The position numbers and the translations under genes were made by a program. The notes beneath the pieces are model-generated. The model was not told the origin of the DNA. It made no database searches and saw only the letters and a program-made list of their open reading frames with translations. Source: Pseudaestuariivita atlantica (lineage in GTDB: Bacteria; Pseudomonadota; Alphaproteobacteria; Rhodobacterales; Rhodobacteraceae). From it: a DNA stretch of 64,000 bases. The stretch spans positions 248,001-312,000 of the forward strand of contig NZ_AQQZ01000001.1 of NCBI RefSeq assembly GCF_001205715.1. Reading direction: 5' to 3'. Every line of letters starts with the position of its first letter. Positions within the stretch are counted from its first letter, which is position 1. Below, piece by piece: positions 60,690-64,000 of the stretch.

Positions 60690-62003
60690 TCAGACGGTTT
60701 CCAGCCACACCTGCCAGCGGTCTTCCGGCGGGATGCCGGTCACGCGGTCGAAATCCTGCCGCTTGGTGCGCACCAGCGTCTCGATCAGGAGCGGATCGAA
60801 GGTGCGGGCGATCTGCGGAGCGGTCTCGAACCGGTCGATGGCCGATGTCCAGTCGGGTTCAAGGCCGGGCGCGGCGATGTCATAGGCATTGCCGGTCACG
60901 GGATCGGGGGGCGTCGCCGCGTCCTCGATCCCCGAATGCATCCCGCCAAGGATCGCGGCCACCACGAGGTGGGGCGCGGTATCGCCGCCCGGAACGCGGT
61001 GTTCGAGCCGCCGCGCGGCGGGCGGGCCGCCGGGCACGCGCAGGGCCACGGTGCGGTTCTCGTATCCCCATTGCGCGGAGGTGGGCGCATGCGCGCCGGG
61101 CACCATCCGGTCATAGGAATTGCCATGCGGCGCGAAGATCAGCGTGGCGGGTCCCATCATGTCGAGGCACCCGGCGATGGCGTGGCGCAACAGCGCGCTG
61201 CCCTCGGCCCCGCCATCGTCGAAGACGTTCGCGCCGTCGGCATCCACGACAGAGGCATGCACATGCATCCCGTTGCCCGCGTCGTCGGGATAGGGTTTCG
61301 CCATGAAGGTCGCGGCCAGCCCGTGCGCCCGCGCGGTGCCGCGCGCGAGCAGCTTGAAAAGCGCGGCATCGTCGGCGGCGCGCATCGCGTCGCGCGCGGC
61401 GAGTGTCACCTCGAACTGGCCGATGCCGGCTTCCGAGGTCACGGTCTCCACCCGGATGCCCATGGCGGCCGCCCCGTCGGCGAGGGCCGAGACGAAGCCG
61501 TCGAAAGCGTCGAGCTGGCGCATCGACAGGATCGCCTCTCCCCGCAGCGGGCGGCCCGACCACGGGTCGCGCGGGGGGGCGAGCACCGGGCCGGTATCGT
61601 CGACCAGCGTGAATTCCATCTCGATCCCGGCGCGGACCAGCCAGCCGCGCGCGGCGTAGCGGTCGAGCACGGATTGCAGGGCCTGGCGCGGACAGGCGGC
61701 GAAGGGCGCGCCGTCCTCGGTGAACATCCACGCGGGCTCCATCACCTGCGGCGCGGCCAGCCATGGCAGGGGCACCGGCCCGCGCCCCGTGGGGCGCAGA
61801 AGGCCATCGGCGTCACCGGTGGCGAAGACGAGGGGCGAGGCGGCGATGTCGGCCCCGAGGATGTCGACCGACAGGGCCGAGACGGGCATGCGCACGCCCG
61901 CGCGCGCCTTGGCCGGGTCGCTCACACGTTTGCCGCGCCACTGGCCGTTGAGGTCGGTGGCAGCGATGCGGACGGGCGGCGGCGGGCTGGTGTCGGTGGA
62001 CAT
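60690..62003 (-). CDS. Second glutamine synthetase-like ligase
   Basis: 437 aa. Same fold as its neighbour but diverged: AGIEMEFTLVDD, IGQFEVTLAARD, GNGMHVHASVVD, YENRTVALRVPGG and EHRVPGGDTAPHLVVAAIL. The family glutamates and ATP-binding signatures are kept, so an active ligase is likely. It starts 6 bp after permease 1. Having two such enzymes in one operon suggests two amine substrates or a heteromeric enzyme. Confidence 0.82.
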   Translation of the reverse strand: MSTDTSPPPPVRIAATDLNGQWRGKRVSDPAKARAGVRMPVSALSVDILGADIAASPLVFATGDADGLLRPTGRGPVPLPWLAAPQVMEPAWMFTEDGAPFAACPRQALQSVLDRYAARGWLVRAGIEMEFTLVDDTGPVLAPPRDPWSGRPLRGEAILSMRQLDAFDGFVSALADGAAAMGIRVETVTSEAGIGQFEVTLAARDAMRAADDAALFKLLARGTARAHGLAATFMAKPYPDDAGNGMHVHASVVDADGANVFDDGGAEGSALLRHAIAGCLDMMGPATLIFAPHGNSYDRMVPGAHAPTSAQWGYENRTVALRVPGGPPAARRLEHRVPGGDTAPHLVVAAILGGMHSGIEDAATPPDPVTGNAYDIAAPGLEPDWTSAIDRFETAPQIARTFDPLLIETLVRTKRQDFDRVTGIPPEDRWQVWLETV

Positions 62004-62009
62004 GCGCGG

Positions 62010-62816
62010 CTACCGGAAGATCGCGCGCGGCGCGCGCATCCCGGCCTGCACCGTGTGCGGCATGTGCCGGTTGAGCCGGCGGTTCACCAGCCCGAAGATC
62101 CCGAGGATGACGAGCGTCAGGATGATGAAATACATCGCGAGGATCGGGTAGGGCACGAAGGGGTTGAAGGTCTTGTCGGCGAAGTAGCTGGCGTAATAAA
62201 GCGCGTCCCCCTGCTGCCGCAGCGCCGGGAAGCCGGTGAAGAAGACCAGCGTCGTGGCGTGGAAGAGGAAGATCGCCTCGTTGGTATAGGCGGGCCATGC
62301 CAGCCGCATCTGGGTGGGCCACAGGATGCGCCGGAACCGCGCCCAGCCCGACAGGCCATAGGCATCCGCCGCCTCGACTTCTCCCTTCGGAACCGAACGC
62401 AAAGCGCCATAGAAGATCTCGGCCGAGTAGGCGGCGGTGTTGAGAAACAACACGACCAGCGCGCCGGCGGCGGCGGAGGTCAGGAAATCGGTCCCCGGAA
62501 TGCCGTTCTTCAGCCGCAGAAAGATGAAGTAGGCGAGGAAGAACTGGATGAAGAGCGGCGAGCCGCGGAAAATCAGGATGAACCACTCGGCAGGCTTGCG
62601 CAGGAGAGGGTTGGGGGAGGCCTTGGCGACCGCCACGGCGTTTGCCAGCACGAATCCGGACAAAAGCGCCAGCGTGCCGAAATAGACGTTCCAGATCATG
62701 CCCGACCCGATCAGCACGAACTGCTCGCACAGGGTGATATCCTCGCGCGGCAGGATCCGCTCGCCATATCCGATCGCGCGCAGGCCGTAATCCGACAGGG
62801 TCTGCAGGCAGCTCAT
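62010..62816 (-). CDS. Polar amino acid-type ABC transporter permease (1)
   Basis: 268 aa, about five to six membrane helices. The EAA loop is EVEAADAYGLSGWARFRRIL (contacts the ATPase). ILIFRGSPLFIQFFLAYFIF is the RGxPxxxQ segment of the HisM/GlnP family. Starts 53 bp after permease 2. Confidence 0.9.
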   Translation of the reverse strand: MSCLQTLSDYGLRAIGYGERILPREDITLCEQFVLIGSGMIWNVYFGTLALLSGFVLANAVAVAKASPNPLLRKPAEWFILIFRGSPLFIQFFLAYFIFLRLKNGIPGTDFLTSAAAGALVVLFLNTAAYSAEIFYGALRSVPKGEVEAADAYGLSGWARFRRILWPTQMRLAWPAYTNEAIFLFHATTLVFFTGFPALRQQGDALYYASYFADKTFNPFVPYPILAMYFIILTLVILGIFGLVNRRLNRHMPHTVQAGMRAPRAIFR

Positions 62817-62868
62817 GCGCGCACTCCGAGGGTCCGAGGCCGCCCATCAGGGCGGATGAGGAGGCCCG

Positions 62869-63708
62869 TCATGCCATTTCTCCCAGCGTGGCCTGACCAT
62901 GGCTCAGTTTCTTCGTCCACCGCGCGAGGACGACCTCGGACAGCTTTGTAAAGGCGAGATAAAACACCAGCAGGGCAAGGAAGTACCACAGCCGCCAGTC
63001 GCCATGCGGATAGTCGGTAAAGCGGGAGGTCTTGATGCCGCCCAGCTCCCGCGCCCAGTAGACGATGTCTTCGACGCCCAGCAGGAACAAGAGCGGCGTG
63101 GCCTTGATCAGAACCATCCACAGGTTCGACAGGCCGGGCAGCGCGTAGACCCACATCTGCGGCACCAGAACGCGCCAGAAGGTCTGGCGCGGGGTCATGC
63201 CGTAGGCTTCCGCCGTCTCGATCTGGCCCTTGGGCACCGCCCGCATCGCGCCGAACAGGACGTTGGCGGCAAAGGCGCCGAACACGATGGCAAAGGTCAG
63301 GACGGCCAGCGCGAAGCCATAGACCTCGTGCACCCATTGCGGGGATGAGCTGAGCGGCAGTTTCGCCGCCTGGCAGACGACGAAATCGTTGCCCTGCCGG
63401 ATCGGGTCGGTCCAGTCGGGGCAGAGCGCCTTGTGCCGCATCCATTCGAACGCCTGGTCGAGCGCGATGACGAAGAACAGGAAGAACGCGATGTCGGGCA
63501 CGCCGCGCACCACCGCGATATATCCCTTGCCGAACCAGCGCAGCGGCGCGATCCGCGACCGCGCGGCCACCGCGCCGCCGAACCCGAAGACAAGCGCGGT
63601 GGGTGCGGTGATCGCCAGCAGCACGAGAACGGTCACGAACGACCAGTAGGCCGTCAGGTGCTTGCCCGTGGTCATGTAGCAGCTGAGCCATGTCAGCCCT
63701 TCAAGCAC
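62869..63708 (-). CDS. Polar amino acid-type ABC transporter permease (2)
   Basis: 279 aa, GTG 63708 start (ATG 63675 is an alternative). Membrane helices around AYWSFVTVLVLLAITAPTAL, YIAVVRGVPDIAFFLFFVIA (RGxPx) and the EAA loop QIETAEAYGMTPRQTFWRV. A soluble insert about 95-130 (CPDWTDPIRQGNDFVVC) carries two cysteines. First gene of the operon; no ATPase or binding protein is encoded in the visible operon. Confidence 0.88.
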   Translation of the reverse strand: MLEGLTWLSCYMTTGKHLTAYWSFVTVLVLLAITAPTALVFGFGGAVAARSRIAPLRWFGKGYIAVVRGVPDIAFFLFFVIALDQAFEWMRHKALCPDWTDPIRQGNDFVVCQAAKLPLSSSPQWVHEVYGFALAVLTFAIVFGAFAANVLFGAMRAVPKGQIETAEAYGMTPRQTFWRVLVPQMWVYALPGLSNLWMVLIKATPLLFLLGVEDIVYWARELGGIKTSRFTDYPHGDWRLWYFLALLVFYLAFTKLSEVVLARWTKKLSHGQATLGEMA

Positions 63709-63860
63709 GGAAGGATCGGAGCAGTAGGAAAAGATGGCGACAGGTCCGCGGTTCGGTGATTCTGAGGACCGAGAGTAAAGCTTTTCGCTGCGCGTAAAAA
63801 CCGCTTCGGCACGCCAGCGTTTACAACGTCTTGCCGGTGGCGCAAGGGTGACGGGGGAGG

Positions 63861-64000
63861 ATGCGGGACTTGGTACAGCATATCGTGGTCGTCGGCGCGG
63901 GCGTGATCGGCTCCGCCATCGCGCTGAAGGCGCAGGAACGGGGCGCGCGGGTCACCCTGGTCGATGCCGGGGCGGCGCGGGCAAGCGATGCGTCCTTCGG
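63861..64000 (+). CDS. FAD-dependent oxidoreductase, truncated by window end
   Basis: 47 codons visible. Dinucleotide-binding HIVVVGAGVIGSAIALKA with the following acidic VTLVDAG is the start of a DAO-type flavoprotein. GGGGGAGG abuts ATG 63861, so in-frame TTG 63870 (9 bases from the ribosome site) may be the true start. Divergent from the amine operon and possibly part of the same pathway. Confidence 0.7.
   Translation, partial: MRDLVQHIVVVGAGVIGSAIALKAQERGARVTLVDAGAARASDASF

Overview
The window is high-GC, densely coded chromosomal DNA of an alphaproteobacterium, most likely a Rhodobacteraceae (Roseobacter/Rhodobacter-type) species. The evidence is a C4-pathway 5-aminolevulinate synthase, RpoH of the RpoHI type, a tRNA-His lacking G-1 with A73, an alphaproteobacterial LexA box (GTTC-N7-GTTC), PhaR-type CTGC-N3-GCAG sites, and a TRAP transporter with its own two-component system. 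Nothing looks like plasmid, phage or CRISPR. This is mostly core chromosome with a few accessory islands.

Layout. 1-18.6 kb: a sulfotransferase-like gene, two tandem copies of a dispersed intergenic element, an acetyltransferase, hemA (TTG start), a RodZ-like protein, ispG, a BepA-like protease, an aminotransferase, a cell-wall amidase, mrcA (PBP1A), prfB, an amidase, and a NarX/NarL-type two-component system. 18.8-25.6 kb: a TakP-like TRAP transporter (dctP, oversized dctQ and dctM) and a large RTX protein. 25.7-33.1 kb: rpsF-rpsR-rplI, two facing YceI-domain genes (one fused to cytochrome b561), fabD-fabG-acpP, an AbrB-family permease and tRNA-Gly. 33.2-36.8 kb: a surface-glycan type operon (sulfotransferase plus RgpF-like protein), a low-GC gap and tRNA-Tyr. 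36.9-41.4 kb: rlmB, a membrane protein, a zinc-ribbon protein, ribB-ribH-nusB. 41.5-46.7 kb: a ClpP/crotonase-like plus coiled-coil membrane operon, a 45-aa ORF, a possible structured RNA, an arsR-SRPBCC operon with two operators, SOS-controlled mmcB, small conserved genes and tRNA-His. 46.6-50.4 kb: rluD, rpoH, a methyltransferase and an oxidoreductase. 50.5-56 kb: the polyhydroxyalkanoate cluster phaZ / phaC-phaP-phaR and a LysR regulator. 56-64 kb: a DegT-type aminotransferase, then a minus-strand operon of two ABC permeases, two glutamine-synthetase-like ligases, a class I glutamine amidotransferase and a PuuB-like oxidase. This operon suggests uptake and gamma-glutamylation of an amine such as putrescine. 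The window ends inside a divergent FAD oxidoreductase.

The least explained signals are: a 155-165 bp intergenic element present four times, always just downstream of a plus-strand gene, with three segments that co-vary (A-T to C-G) as if they form alternative hairpins; a roughly 190-nt stretch at 43988-44176 with a strong closing helix and no gene; and the two-gene membrane operon at 41560-43622. Several control circuits can be read directly: LexA on mmcB, an ArsR protein on its own promoter, and PhaR on phaZ/phaC, phaP and phaR.
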